A DNA stretch of 64,000 bases from the NCBI RefSeq assembly GCF_004745825.1, contig NZ_SRLA01000006.1, forward strand, positions 248,001 to 312,000, in the 5' to 3' direction. Shown one piece after another: positions 53,589 to 61,929 of the stretch. Each line of letters begins with the position of its first letter. Position 1 is the first letter of the stretch. The notes beneath the pieces are model-generated. The model was given only the letters and a program-made list of their open reading frames with translations. It was not told the DNA's origin and did not search any database. The DNA comes from Hymenobacter fodinae (lineage in GTDB: Bacteria; Bacteroidota; Bacteroidia; Cytophagales; Hymenobacteraceae). Both the position numbers and the translations under genes were made by a program.

Positions 53589-55415
53589 CTAATACCCGTG
53601 CCGGGCTCTGCTCTGAATGCGCTTCTCCCAGCGCTTACGCTTGGGCGCAATGTAGCCGCGCAGATGCTTCTCCATCACCATCACGGCGCAGGGCGCGGCG
53701 GCCGTAGCCCCAAAGCCGCCATTCTCAAAGTACACCGCCACAGCTATTTTAGGCTTATCAGCCGGAGCGAAGCCGACGAAGGCCGCGTGGTCGTCGCCCT
53801 CATCGTTTTGCACGGTACCGGTTTTGCCAGCTACCGTAATACCTACATCGGCTAAACTGGAAGCATCAGCCGTGCCGCCCTTCTGCATTACAGCTACCAT
53901 GCCCGGTACCAGGGCCGCAAAATGAACACTGTCGATAAGAGTGTGGTGCTTCTCCGTGAAGCGAGGTAGTGGCCCGCCCTTTCCAACGGCACGCACCAAG
54001 TGAGGCGCGTAGTACCAGCCGCGGTTGGCAATGATGGCGGCCATATTAGCCATTTGCAGGCCCGTCAGGTTGATTTCACCTTGCCCGATGCTGAGAGAGT
54101 AGATGGAGCGGTAGTTCCAGTTGCGGGTGCGGCGGGCTTTGTCGTAGTACTCGGGGGTAGGGAGGAAGCCCGGGGCTTCACGCGGCAAGTCCACCCCCAG
54201 CACCGAATCAAGCCCAAACGACCGAACATAGCGGCGCCACTCGGCCAAGTTCACGTGGCGGGCTGCTACCGTATCGGCCACCAAGCTATCGGGCACCGCG
54301 TTTATCAGGTTCTGCATTACCTGATAGAAATAGGGGTTGCAGCTGTACTTGAGGCCCAGGGTCAGGTTGGTGGCGGGCTTGTGGTGGTGCACGCAGCTCA
54401 CCAACGACTGGTCGCAGGGGAAAGCGGTGGCGGGCGTAATGGCGCCCAACTGCAGGGCTACGGCGGCATTCACCAGCTTAAACACCGAGCCCGGCGGATT
54501 GGCCAGCATAGCGGGCCGGTTCAGCAGGGGCATGTTTTCGTGCTCCAGCAGTTCAGCCCGCACCCCGGCCTGGTCGGGGGCAGTGATGGTGGCCGGGTCG
54601 TACACCGGCCCCGACACGTAGGCCAGTATCTCGCCGGTGCATGGATCGAGCGCCACGAGGTAGCCCTTGCGGTTGCCCATCAGCTTTTCGGCGTAGGCCT
54701 GTAGCTTCACATCGATGGTGAGGTGTAGGTCCTGGCCTTGCTGGAAGGTGGTGTCTTTGGCCCACGTGCCGTGCTGCTGGCCCTTGGCATCAAGCAGGGG
54801 GTGCAAGTACCCGTGACGGCCTTTGAGCAAACCGTTGTAATAGGCCTCTACGCCGCCGTTGCGCAGGCGGTAAAACCGGCCGCGTCGGTAGCGCTGGGCT
54901 TGGCGGTAGAAGGCTTGGGCCTCACTGCCGAGGTAGCCCAGCACGGCGGCGCCGGCATGAGTAGTATAGGTGCGCTGGTGGCGCTGACTGAGCAGGAGGC
55001 TAGGCCACTCGGCGCTGTCGCGGCGGACCCGCTGGGCTTCTTTGGCCGTGAGGAGAAGCTGTACCCGGGTTTGAGGACGGGCCCCGGGGTAGGGCAAGGC
55101 CTCGGCAATACGCCGGCGCACAGTGGTGGAGTCCCAGCCTAGCAACTGGCCTAGGGCCAGCGTATCGAGCGGAGGGCGGCGCGGCAGCTTCAGTAGAAAC
55201 ACAAGACGGGTATCTACCAGCACCGAGTCGTGGCGGTCAAGGATGCGGCCCCGGATCAGTGAATCAGTAATGACCACGCGGCGCTTGGTGTATACTTCGC
55301 CGGTTTTCGGGTCTTGGGTGGGAGTAGTCGTGTTGTGGTCGGGCGACGAGCAGGCGGCCAATAAGACCAACGATGCCAGCAGAAGCCTACCCCAACGAGT
55401 AAAAGCGGTACGCAT
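53589..55415 (-). CDS. Penicillin-binding protein 2-like transpeptidase, lipoprotein form
   Basis: A 608-residue class B penicillin-binding protein that cross-links peptidoglycan. The catalytic motifs are complete: S310 in PPGSVFK (SxxK), KYSCNPY (SxN) and VAGKTGT (KTG). The dimerisation region (about residues 40-230) is present. The N-terminus is RWGRLLLASLVLLAACSS, a lipoprotein signal with a cysteine where PBP2/MrdA normally has an uncleaved helix, so the enzyme is probably lipid-anchored. The usual mreBCD-rodA neighbours are missing, so this is likely a second, paralogous PBP2. Monocistronic. Confidence 0.9.
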   Translation of the reverse strand: MRTAFTRWGRLLLASLVLLAACSSPDHNTTTPTQDPKTGEVYTKRRVVITDSLIRGRILDRHDSVLVDTRLVFLLKLPRRPPLDTLALGQLLGWDSTTVRRRIAEALPYPGARPQTRVQLLLTAKEAQRVRRDSAEWPSLLLSQRHQRTYTTHAGAAVLGYLGSEAQAFYRQAQRYRRGRFYRLRNGGVEAYYNGLLKGRHGYLHPLLDAKGQQHGTWAKDTTFQQGQDLHLTIDVKLQAYAEKLMGNRKGYLVALDPCTGEILAYVSGPVYDPATITAPDQAGVRAELLEHENMPLLNRPAMLANPPGSVFKLVNAAVALQLGAITPATAFPCDQSLVSCVHHHKPATNLTLGLKYSCNPYFYQVMQNLINAVPDSLVADTVAARHVNLAEWRRYVRSFGLDSVLGVDLPREAPGFLPTPEYYDKARRTRNWNYRSIYSLSIGQGEINLTGLQMANMAAIIANRGWYYAPHLVRAVGKGGPLPRFTEKHHTLIDSVHFAALVPGMVAVMQKGGTADASSLADVGITVAGKTGTVQNDEGDDHAAFVGFAPADKPKIAVAVYFENGGFGATAAAPCAVMVMEKHLRGYIAPKRKRWEKRIQSRARHGY

Positions 55416-55546
55416 GGGGTAAAGCTAGGCAATTGGCATTCTTCGGAACCGGGCTTCTCGGCGAACAAGCCCGGTCACTGGCTTATTAGCGAAACCCGCG
55501 GCGTGGTGTCATGTGGCCTAGTACAAGTTGTAGGGAACAACTCACT

Positions 55547-55584
55547 AGCCCGTCATGCTGCGCGGCGCCGGAGCATGACGGGCT
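55547..55584. repeat. REP-like palindrome
   Basis: AGCCCGTCATGCT and its complement AGCATGACGGGCT flank a 12-base GC-rich loop. The GTCATGCTG arm fits palindromes spread through Hymenobacter genomes. It lies in the gap between the PBP2-like gene start and the 317-residue gene start. Confidence 0.65.
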
Positions 55585-55646
55585 GGTTGGCTCAATACCT
55601 ACTCTCTATTGTCTGGCTAACCTGTATAGGCCAGTGAGAGCAGGCC

Positions 55647-56600
55647 TTATTCGTCGGAGTTGCTGGAGGCTTTGGGGCCACCGCCAAACATGAGGGCCAT
55701 GGTCTTCATTCCAATCTGGGCGGCATCCTTGGCGTAGTCGAGCACCGGCGCGGTGGTCGTGACTTTCAGGTCTTGGTCGGTTACGGGCTTTGCCTGCACG
55801 TTGGTAAACTCGTAGCGCATCTGCTGCTTGCGCTCCTTATCGAAGTACACCACCAAGCGCGTGATGCCATTGGCCTCATTCACGTACACCGGATGGGCAA
55901 AGTTCAGGCTCTGCGGAATCTGCTTAGACGTCCACACATCCAGCGCTACGGGCTTGCTGGGCAGCTGGCCGGGGCCCTCGGGGGTGCTGCCGGCGGCGCC
56001 AGGCTTAATAGTATAGGTGGTTTTCTGGCTGGGGTAACCGGCTACCAACTCGGTTTCAGTAGTCGGGCGCACGGTGTAGTCGGTGGTGGTTACCACAATG
56101 CTCTGCCAGCTCCGCTCCACCGAGGCCGCGTCGTAGGTGTAGTTCACGTTCTGGGGCACCGACTGGGAGGCAATGCGCAGCAGACCTTTGTTGGTGGCGT
56201 TGTTGAAGTAGTTTTCGAGGTGGTAGGTGAGGGCGTCGGTGGTGGCGCGCACTTCCTTGCCTCGGCAATACAGAGTGCCCTTGCGCGGCAGCATCAGCGC
56301 CCCGATGGTCATGGCTGGGCTGAGGTTTGCGGCGGCCGCCTGAAACTGCTGCTGCTCAGTAACAGTAAGGCTGGCAGCCAGCTGCTGTATCTGGCCCTGA
56401 ATGTTTCCCTTGGTTGGGTCGATGCGGTTGAGCAGCTTATCGTAGGGGTTGCCAGGCAATGACACGCGGGTGGTGATGATTCCCTGGGTGAAATCGGCTA
56501 CGGGGGGCGTGGCCGCAGTAGGAGCGTGGCGGTAACCGGCCGCGGCCAGCAGCACCGTAAGCGGAAGCAAGGCCCAGGCAGATGAACGAGAAAGGCGCAT
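55647..56600 (-). CDS. Exported hypothetical protein, 317 residues
   Basis: An exported protein with a signal (ALLPLTVLLAAAGY). The mature part is rich in threonine and beta strands with a central block of DUF4412-like content: a cysteine (GTLYCRGKEVRAT), TTTDYTVRPTTETELV and DVWTSKQIPQSL, which describe a cargo-binding or lipocalin-like barrel. No firm assignment. The C-terminus is Lys/Ser-rich (GGGPKASSNSDE). Divergent from the AraC regulator gene. Confidence 0.55.
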   Translation of the reverse strand: MRLSRSSAWALLPLTVLLAAAGYRHAPTAATPPVADFTQGIITTRVSLPGNPYDKLLNRIDPTKGNIQGQIQQLAASLTVTEQQQFQAAAANLSPAMTIGALMLPRKGTLYCRGKEVRATTDALTYHLENYFNNATNKGLLRIASQSVPQNVNYTYDAASVERSWQSIVVTTTDYTVRPTTETELVAGYPSQKTTYTIKPGAAGSTPEGPGQLPSKPVALDVWTSKQIPQSLNFAHPVYVNEANGITRLVVYFDKERKQQMRYEFTNVQAKPVTDQDLKVTTTAPVLDYAKDAAQIGMKTMALMFGGGPKASSNSDE

Positions 56601-56835
56601 GATGGAAGGAGGAGAATATTTATGGCGCCAAATCTATATATAAAATCTGCTTAGTAAGGTCTCTAACCCATCGGGGCAAGCTGGTAGATTACAGCCTGAA
56701 ACTCTTAAAAATTAGCACGGCAGATGCGGCGCGGCAGCCAAGTGACAAATAAGGTCTTGGATAACTATTCCAGCAGAAAACCGGTAGCAAGCAGAACAAC
56801 CCGCGGCTGCAGAGGTTACCTGCCATATACCCCCG

Positions 56836-57696
56836 ATGAACTACTCCACCTACACCTCTGAGCTTTATACCCAGCCGGCTCTGCAAACCAGCGACGCGCA
56901 GAAATGGCCGGGGGTGCGGGTGGAGCGTTACCAATTGGCACCTGGAGGGATGCCGGCGCATTTTCATGGGCAACACCTGCTGCTGGTGCACCAAGCCGCC
57001 GTTCATTCCCACCGACTGCAAGGAAGCCGCGTGGAGGAAGGGCTATTTCGGGACGGCGACGCGGGCTTGTACCCCGCCGGAGAATATGGGCCTTCTGCCT
57101 GGGATGAGCCGGCGGATATCATCAACGTGCACATCGACCCAGAGTGGCTGGAAACTCTCGCCCGCCAGAGTTTAGACCTAGTGCAGTTTAACCTTCGCGA
57201 ACGGTTTCAATTTGAGGATGCGCTGTTGCCGCACGTTGGGCGCCAGTTGCTGGCCGCCGCCGGTAAGGAGCATGCACTAGGGCAGTTGTATGCAGAATCG
57301 CTAGTGAACACGCTGGGCTACCACCTTATCGAGTTCCATGCCACCTTCGAGCGGCGTATTGCCGGCGCTGGGGCGCAACTGCCAGCGGCCGTAATAGCCC
57401 GCATCGACGCTTATTTAGAGGCCTACGCAGAGCAGCCTATTACGCTGGCCGCGCTGGCAGATCTGGCCAACCTGAGTGTGTTTCACTTCGCCCGGCGCTT
57501 CAAACTGACTACCGGCCGCTCGCCCTATCAGTACGTGCTCGACTGGAAAATCAAGCGCGCCCGCCACCTGCTCCGCACCGGCGACCTACCTGTAGCAGCC
57601 ATCAGTGATGCGCTCGGCTTCGCCTCGCCCGCCCACTTCTCCGCGGCGTTCAAACGGGCAGTAGGCGAAACACCCCGCGAGTTTCAGCGCGGCTAA
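56836..57696 (+). CDS. AraC-family transcriptional regulator
   Basis: A 286-residue regulator. Residues 1-170 form a cupin-like ligand-binding part (MPAHFHGQHLLLVHQAA). The C-terminal 100 residues are the AraC double HTH with ITLAALADLANLSVFHFARR and FASPAHFSAAFKRAVGETPREF. It lies next to the divergent 317-residue exported protein, and a repeat element separates it from the epoxide-hydrolase-like gene. Ligand and targets unknown. Confidence 0.9.
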   Translation: MNYSTYTSELYTQPALQTSDAQKWPGVRVERYQLAPGGMPAHFHGQHLLLVHQAAVHSHRLQGSRVEEGLFRDGDAGLYPAGEYGPSAWDEPADIINVHIDPEWLETLARQSLDLVQFNLRERFQFEDALLPHVGRQLLAAAGKEHALGQLYAESLVNTLGYHLIEFHATFERRIAGAGAQLPAAVIARIDAYLEAYAEQPITLAALADLANLSVFHFARRFKLTTGRSPYQYVLDWKIKRARHLLRTGDLPVAAISDALGFASPAHFSAAFKRAVGETPREFQRG

Positions 57697-57711
57697 CTAG
57701 AGCAAAAGACT

Positions 57712-57836
57712 AGTTCCCCTCCTTAGATGAGGAGGGGCTAGGGGTAGTTGAAGTGCTAGGATTAGAAACTAGTGCTAGTAATTGTTTAACGAGTAGTCAA
57801 TCATCCCTAACCCCTCCTCAGCTACATTGGGGAACT
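57712..57836. repeat. 125-bp imperfect inverted-repeat element
   Basis: The left arm from 57712 (AGTTCCCCTCC, then GATGAGGAGGGGCTAGGGG) and the right arm ending 57836 (CCTAACCCCTCCTCAGCTAC, then GGGGAACT) pair over about 40 bases with roughly three quarters matching. The GAGGAGGGG core is an intergenic repeat seen in Hymenobacter and other Bacteroidota. It lies after the AraC stop and has no ORF, in the style of a REP or MITE. Confidence 0.7.
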
Positions 57837-57982
57837 AGGTTCCAACTCTAGGCCACAACTGGAGTGAGCAAGAATGTATAAGAAGTGAGCAAGAATTGGG
57901 TAGGGTGCTGGAGGGGTTGCGGGCAACTTTGCATCATGCAAACAGGCAGTTGCCTGGTGCTTCACCCCACACTTTCCTCTTT

Positions 57983-58930
57983 ATGCATACGCTCGAATCA
58001 ACACCCTACACCCCGCTCACGGAAACCCTGGACATGTACTCCGATGCGGAGCTGATTAAGAAGCTGCCTGGCTTCACCAATCATTATGTCTCTGTCAATG
58101 GCATTCGGCTGCACTACGTGGAGGGTGGTAGCGGACAGCCGCTGATTTGCCTGCCGGGCTGGCCTCAAACCTGGTGGTCGTATCACCCAGTGGCAACCCA
58201 GCTAGCCGAGCACTACCGCGTCATCATCCTGGATATCCGGGGTATGGGCACCTCGGACAAGCCTGCCACGGGGTACAACAAAAAGACTATGGCCCAGGAC
58301 GTGTACTCCCTAACCCAGCTGCTAGGCCTCTCGAAGGTGGCGCTGATGGGGCACGACATCGGCGGGATGGTGGCGTTGAGCTTCGCCTTCAACTACCCCG
58401 AGGCCACCGACAAGGTAGTACTGCTGGATGGTAGCCACCCCACCGAAGGTATGCGGTACATGACCATGCTGCCCGCCCCCGGCACCTTCGAGGCTAAGAT
58501 GGACGGCGACAACCCCTACATGTGGTGGATGGCCTTCAACCAGATCAAGGAACTACCCGAGCAGCTGCTGGCCGGCCGCTTCCGCTACCTGCTCGACTGG
58601 CTTTTCAGCTACGTCATGATTGATGAGAGCCATATGTCGGAGTTCGACCGCCAGGTGTACGCCGCTGCCTACAACCACCCCGACAGCATCCGGGCGGCTA
58701 CCGGCTGGTACCGAACCTTCAATCAGGATATTGCGGACGCCAACACCTACCCCCGCCTGACTATGCCAGTGTTGGGCGTTGCCAGCTATGTGGCCTACAA
58801 CCATATGAGCATGGGCTTACCCCACGTAGCCGAAAATGTACAGGTAATTGGCCTTCAGAATAGTGGCCACTACATGTTCGAGGAAAAGCCCGCTCAAGTG
58901 CTGGAGGCAGTATTCAACTTCCTGCAATAA
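57983..58930 (+). CDS. Alpha/beta-hydrolase, epoxide hydrolase or dehalogenase-like
   Basis: A 315-residue protein. The start at 57983 (MHTLESTPY) is preferred, as earlier codons lack sense. The nucleophile is an aspartate (D125 in MGHDIGGMV) rather than serine, which marks the epoxide hydrolase/haloalkane dehalogenase group. LPGWPQTWW near the start forms the oxyanion hole (HGFP-like). A cap region with MWWMAFNQIKELPEQ precedes the terminal histidine (NSGHYMFEE). There is no signal peptide. The AraC regulator upstream may control it. Confidence 0.87.
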   Translation: MHTLESTPYTPLTETLDMYSDAELIKKLPGFTNHYVSVNGIRLHYVEGGSGQPLICLPGWPQTWWSYHPVATQLAEHYRVIILDIRGMGTSDKPATGYNKKTMAQDVYSLTQLLGLSKVALMGHDIGGMVALSFAFNYPEATDKVVLLDGSHPTEGMRYMTMLPAPGTFEAKMDGDNPYMWWMAFNQIKELPEQLLAGRFRYLLDWLFSYVMIDESHMSEFDRQVYAAAYNHPDSIRAATGWYRTFNQDIADANTYPRLTMPVLGVASYVAYNHMSMGLPHVAENVQVIGLQNSGHYMFEEKPAQVLEAVFNFLQ

Positions 58931-58979
58931 CTCACTCGCATCAACTGTCCCGCACCTAAGCCACGTCACTTAGCTAGGC

Positions 58980-60416
58980 CTAGGCCTCTTGGCTGGGTAC
59001 CCTCGCAGGCTGCATCTGAGTTTGCCGTCGGCGGAAGTATACGAAAAAGGGGAGCCCTGTCAGGATGAGGCCTAGGCCTAGCAACGACTGCGTAGGTTGC
59101 GTAATAAGCGTGTGCCCGGTGAAGGTGAGGGCGAACAGGATGAGTATGAGCTGCACGAAGGGGTAGCCTGGCACCGGGCCTGGAATACGGCCCTGGCGCT
59201 TCATCTTTACCACTGCCACCGCCAGCAGGCCATAAAACAGAAAAGTGGCGAAAATGACCAAGTCAGTAAGTCGCTCGAAGGTGCCGGATATAATCAGCAG
59301 GCTGCTCCATGTGAAGGTAAAGGCCAGCGCCCGGTGAGGCGTGCGGTAGTGTGGGTGCACTGCCGCGGCCGATTGAAAGAAATACCCTTCCTGGGCCATG
59401 CGGAAATGCACGCGGGTGTGCGAGAGCAGCACCGAGTTGAGGGTGCCGAATACGCTGACCAAAATCAGCACCGTTACGCCCGTTTTGCCCCACTTGCCCA
59501 GCAAGCCCTCGGCTACCACGGCTGCTCCAATTTCGTTCGGGCCGATGGCCGCCAGTTGGGCCAGGGGTAGGGTACGCAGGTACACGTAGTTGATGAGCAC
59601 GTACAGCACAATGGCAATGCTTACCCCACCAATAATGGCGCGGGGCACGTTGCGCCGCGGATTTTTGATTTCACCCGTTACGAAGGAAAGGTCTACCCAC
59701 CCATCGTAGGCCCAGAACACGCTGAGCAGCGCCCCGAAAAAGGCACTGGCCAGCGACACCTCCTGCACCGGTATTACCGCCACTGTTGTGCCGCCAGAAT
59801 CTGGCGCAGTCAGAAACAGGCCCGCCAGAATAAGCAGGAGAATACCCCCAATTTTGGCCGCCGTAAACACATTGCTTAGCCGCCCGCTTTCACTCACCCC
59901 GCGGTAGTTCACCCAAGTAAGCGCGGCCGTGGTGGCAATAGCCAGGAGCTTAATGCCGGAGTCTGCGAAAGGGTAGATGAGCCCACCGATGGAGAGGTGC
60001 GCCCAGGCCTGGGCCGGGTTGGGCAGGGGCAGCAGGGCATTCACAGATTGGGCGAAGATAAAGGCCAGTGCCGCCACCGATGCCGAGCCGATGATGGCAA
60101 AATCCGTCCACCCAAACATGAAAGAGGCAAAGTTGCCGAACGACAGTCGCAGGTACTCGTACACGCCGCCCGATTCTTCGGTCAGGGAGGCCATGCCCGA
60201 GAGATTTAGGGCCCCACAGATGGTCACCATCCCCGCCGCTACCCAAGCGGCCAGAATCCATTCCGCGTTTAGGCCACTCTGCGCCAGCGGCACGATTTTC
60301 TTAAACACGCCGGAGCCAATTACAATGCCTGCCACCAGCAGGGTCCCACTCACTACTCCAAAGGCTCGAACCAGAGTAGCGGGAGCAACTGCGGGCGACT
60401 TTTCTAAGTTGTTCAT
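58980..60416 (-). CDS. APC-superfamily amino acid permease
   Basis: A 478-residue inner-membrane transporter with about 12 helices. The family start is GTLLVAGIVIGSGVFKKI, and SGGVYEYLRLSFG plus the middle INYVYLRTLPL fit the LAT/APC type. It probably exchanges or takes up amino acids with protons. Monocistronic; convergent with the hydrolase gene. Confidence 0.92.
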   Translation of the reverse strand: MNNLEKSPAVAPATLVRAFGVVSGTLLVAGIVIGSGVFKKIVPLAQSGLNAEWILAAWVAAGMVTICGALNLSGMASLTEESGGVYEYLRLSFGNFASFMFGWTDFAIIGSASVAALAFIFAQSVNALLPLPNPAQAWAHLSIGGLIYPFADSGIKLLAIATTAALTWVNYRGVSESGRLSNVFTAAKIGGILLLILAGLFLTAPDSGGTTVAVIPVQEVSLASAFFGALLSVFWAYDGWVDLSFVTGEIKNPRRNVPRAIIGGVSIAIVLYVLINYVYLRTLPLAQLAAIGPNEIGAAVVAEGLLGKWGKTGVTVLILVSVFGTLNSVLLSHTRVHFRMAQEGYFFQSAAAVHPHYRTPHRALAFTFTWSSLLIISGTFERLTDLVIFATFLFYGLLAVAVVKMKRQGRIPGPVPGYPFVQLILILFALTFTGHTLITQPTQSLLGLGLILTGLPFFVYFRRRQTQMQPARVPSQEA

Positions 60417-60765
60417 TCTTCAAGGTAACCAGTTATGCTGCAGTGTTAGACTGGCTGCTCGACGGACAGGTTACGCGCAGAAGGATAGGCCTAGCGGCAT
60501 TAGGTAGCAGAAAAGCACTAGATGGATGCCCCGGGGAAACCAAGAGGCGTTTTATTAATCGTTGATTGTCACTGACTGCTCGCGTTTCTTTATGCTTTTA
60601 CACGTAATAAAAGCGCTTAGCTATGAGTCTAGTGTTAAGCGCACGTGGGCCTGCATAATAATAGCTTGCGTAGACTACAAGCACGCAAGGGACACAGTCA
60701 CCGGCTTCTTTCGACAGCTGGCAACTGTGCCCCTAAAAAAGAAATGCTTGCTTATTGAGGTAGGC
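60417..60765. other. Intergenic stretch
   Basis: No gene with coding character; a GGCCTAG copy at 60487 and a palindromic double at 60762. It lies between the permease start and the end of the polysaccharide cluster. No promoter or hairpin was recognised with confidence. Confidence 0.35.
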
Positions 60766-61824
60766 CTAGGCCACTACCATGCGAGTCGCCCACGACTGAT
60801 GAATCTCTTCAAATGTGGTGCGCAGGTTTTTGGTGATATCCCAGTTGGGATAGTGCGCCCGCATTTTACTTAGGTCGGAGATGTAGCAGATATGGTCGCC
60901 CGCGCGGTTTTTATCTACATAGTCGTACAGCATCTTCTGACCTGAGATATCTTCGATCAACGCAAAGGCCTCCAAAACGGAGATGGAGTTGTCGCGGCCA
61001 CCGCCAATGTTGTACACCTCTCCAATGCGCGGAGCCGCAATAAATTCTTCCATGAAGCGGACTACATCGTGCGAGTGGATATTGTCGCGCACCTGCTTGC
61101 CCTTGTACCCAAACACGGTGTACTTCTTCTGCTCTAGGTTACACTTGATTAGGTAGCTGAGAAAGCCGTGTAGCTCTACACCCGAGTGGTTTGGTCCCGT
61201 GAGGCAGCCCCCGCGCAAGCAGCAGGTCGGAATATCGAAATAGCGGCCGTATTCCTGCACCATCACATCGGCCGCCACTTTTGATGCGCCGAAAATGGAA
61301 TGCTTAGACTGATCAATGCTGAACGACTCCTTTATACCATCGTGGTACTGGGCATCGGCGAAATCCCAGCGGGTGTCTTTCTCTACCAGATTGAGGCTGT
61401 TGGGTGCATCGCCATACACTTTGTTGGTCGACATATGCACGAAAACCGACTCAGGGCAGTGCTGACGCGTGGCTTCGAGCAGGTTGAGAGTACCAACGGC
61501 ATTAACGTCGAAGTCGTCATAGGGACGTGAGGCGGCTAGGTCGTGGCTGGGTTGAGCGGCAGTGTGCACAATAGCGTCGGGGCGAAGTTGCTTGAGGGTC
61601 TCGCTAACCCCCGTGCGGTCCCGGATATCCAGCTCAATGTGCTCGAAATTCTTGAACTCGGCGAGCAGCCGCAACTGGTTCCAGCGAGTGTCGCCGTTGG
61701 GTCCGAAAAAGTCTGCCCGCATGTTGTTGTCAATGCCATAGACCTTCCAACCACTCTGGCAGTACTTGCGCACTACTTCACTCCCGATAAGCCCGCTGGA
61801 GCCAGTGACTAATATCTTTTTCAT
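60766..61824 (-). CDS. NAD-dependent epimerase (extended SDR), CDP-paratose epimerase-like
   Basis: A 352-residue nucleotide-sugar enzyme. The start at 61824 gives MKKILVTGSSGLIGSEVV, the Rossmann GxxGxxG. HTAAQPSHDLAASRPYDDFD and MSTNKVYGD follow the TyvE (CDP-paratose 2-epimerase) pattern. The usual catalytic tyrosine of YxxxK is a phenylalanine here (HSIFGASKVAAD), with the lysine kept. If this is right, the reaction may differ from the standard epimerase. It is the last gene of a leftward polysaccharide cluster. Confidence 0.85.
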   Translation of the reverse strand: MKKILVTGSSGLIGSEVVRKYCQSGWKVYGIDNNMRADFFGPNGDTRWNQLRLLAEFKNFEHIELDIRDRTGVSETLKQLRPDAIVHTAAQPSHDLAASRPYDDFDVNAVGTLNLLEATRQHCPESVFVHMSTNKVYGDAPNSLNLVEKDTRWDFADAQYHDGIKESFSIDQSKHSIFGASKVAADVMVQEYGRYFDIPTCCLRGGCLTGPNHSGVELHGFLSYLIKCNLEQKKYTVFGYKGKQVRDNIHSHDVVRFMEEFIAAPRIGEVYNIGGGRDNSISVLEAFALIEDISGQKMLYDYVDKNRAGDHICYISDLSKMRAHYPNWDITKNLRTTFEEIHQSWATRMVVA

Positions 61825-61929
61825 AAGGCAAAATGTATGGTGATGAACGAACAATCATGTAGGCAGGCCCCGTGAGTTGGGGTCGGAATAATGGGTGGGA
61901 TGCAGAAATAAAAAGGGCAGCGGGTAGTG

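Noticed and set aside
60562..60873. 103-codon plus-strand ORF in and beyond the 60.4-60.8 kb gap
   Set aside because: Overlaps the end of the epimerase gene on the other strand and has random-looking composition.
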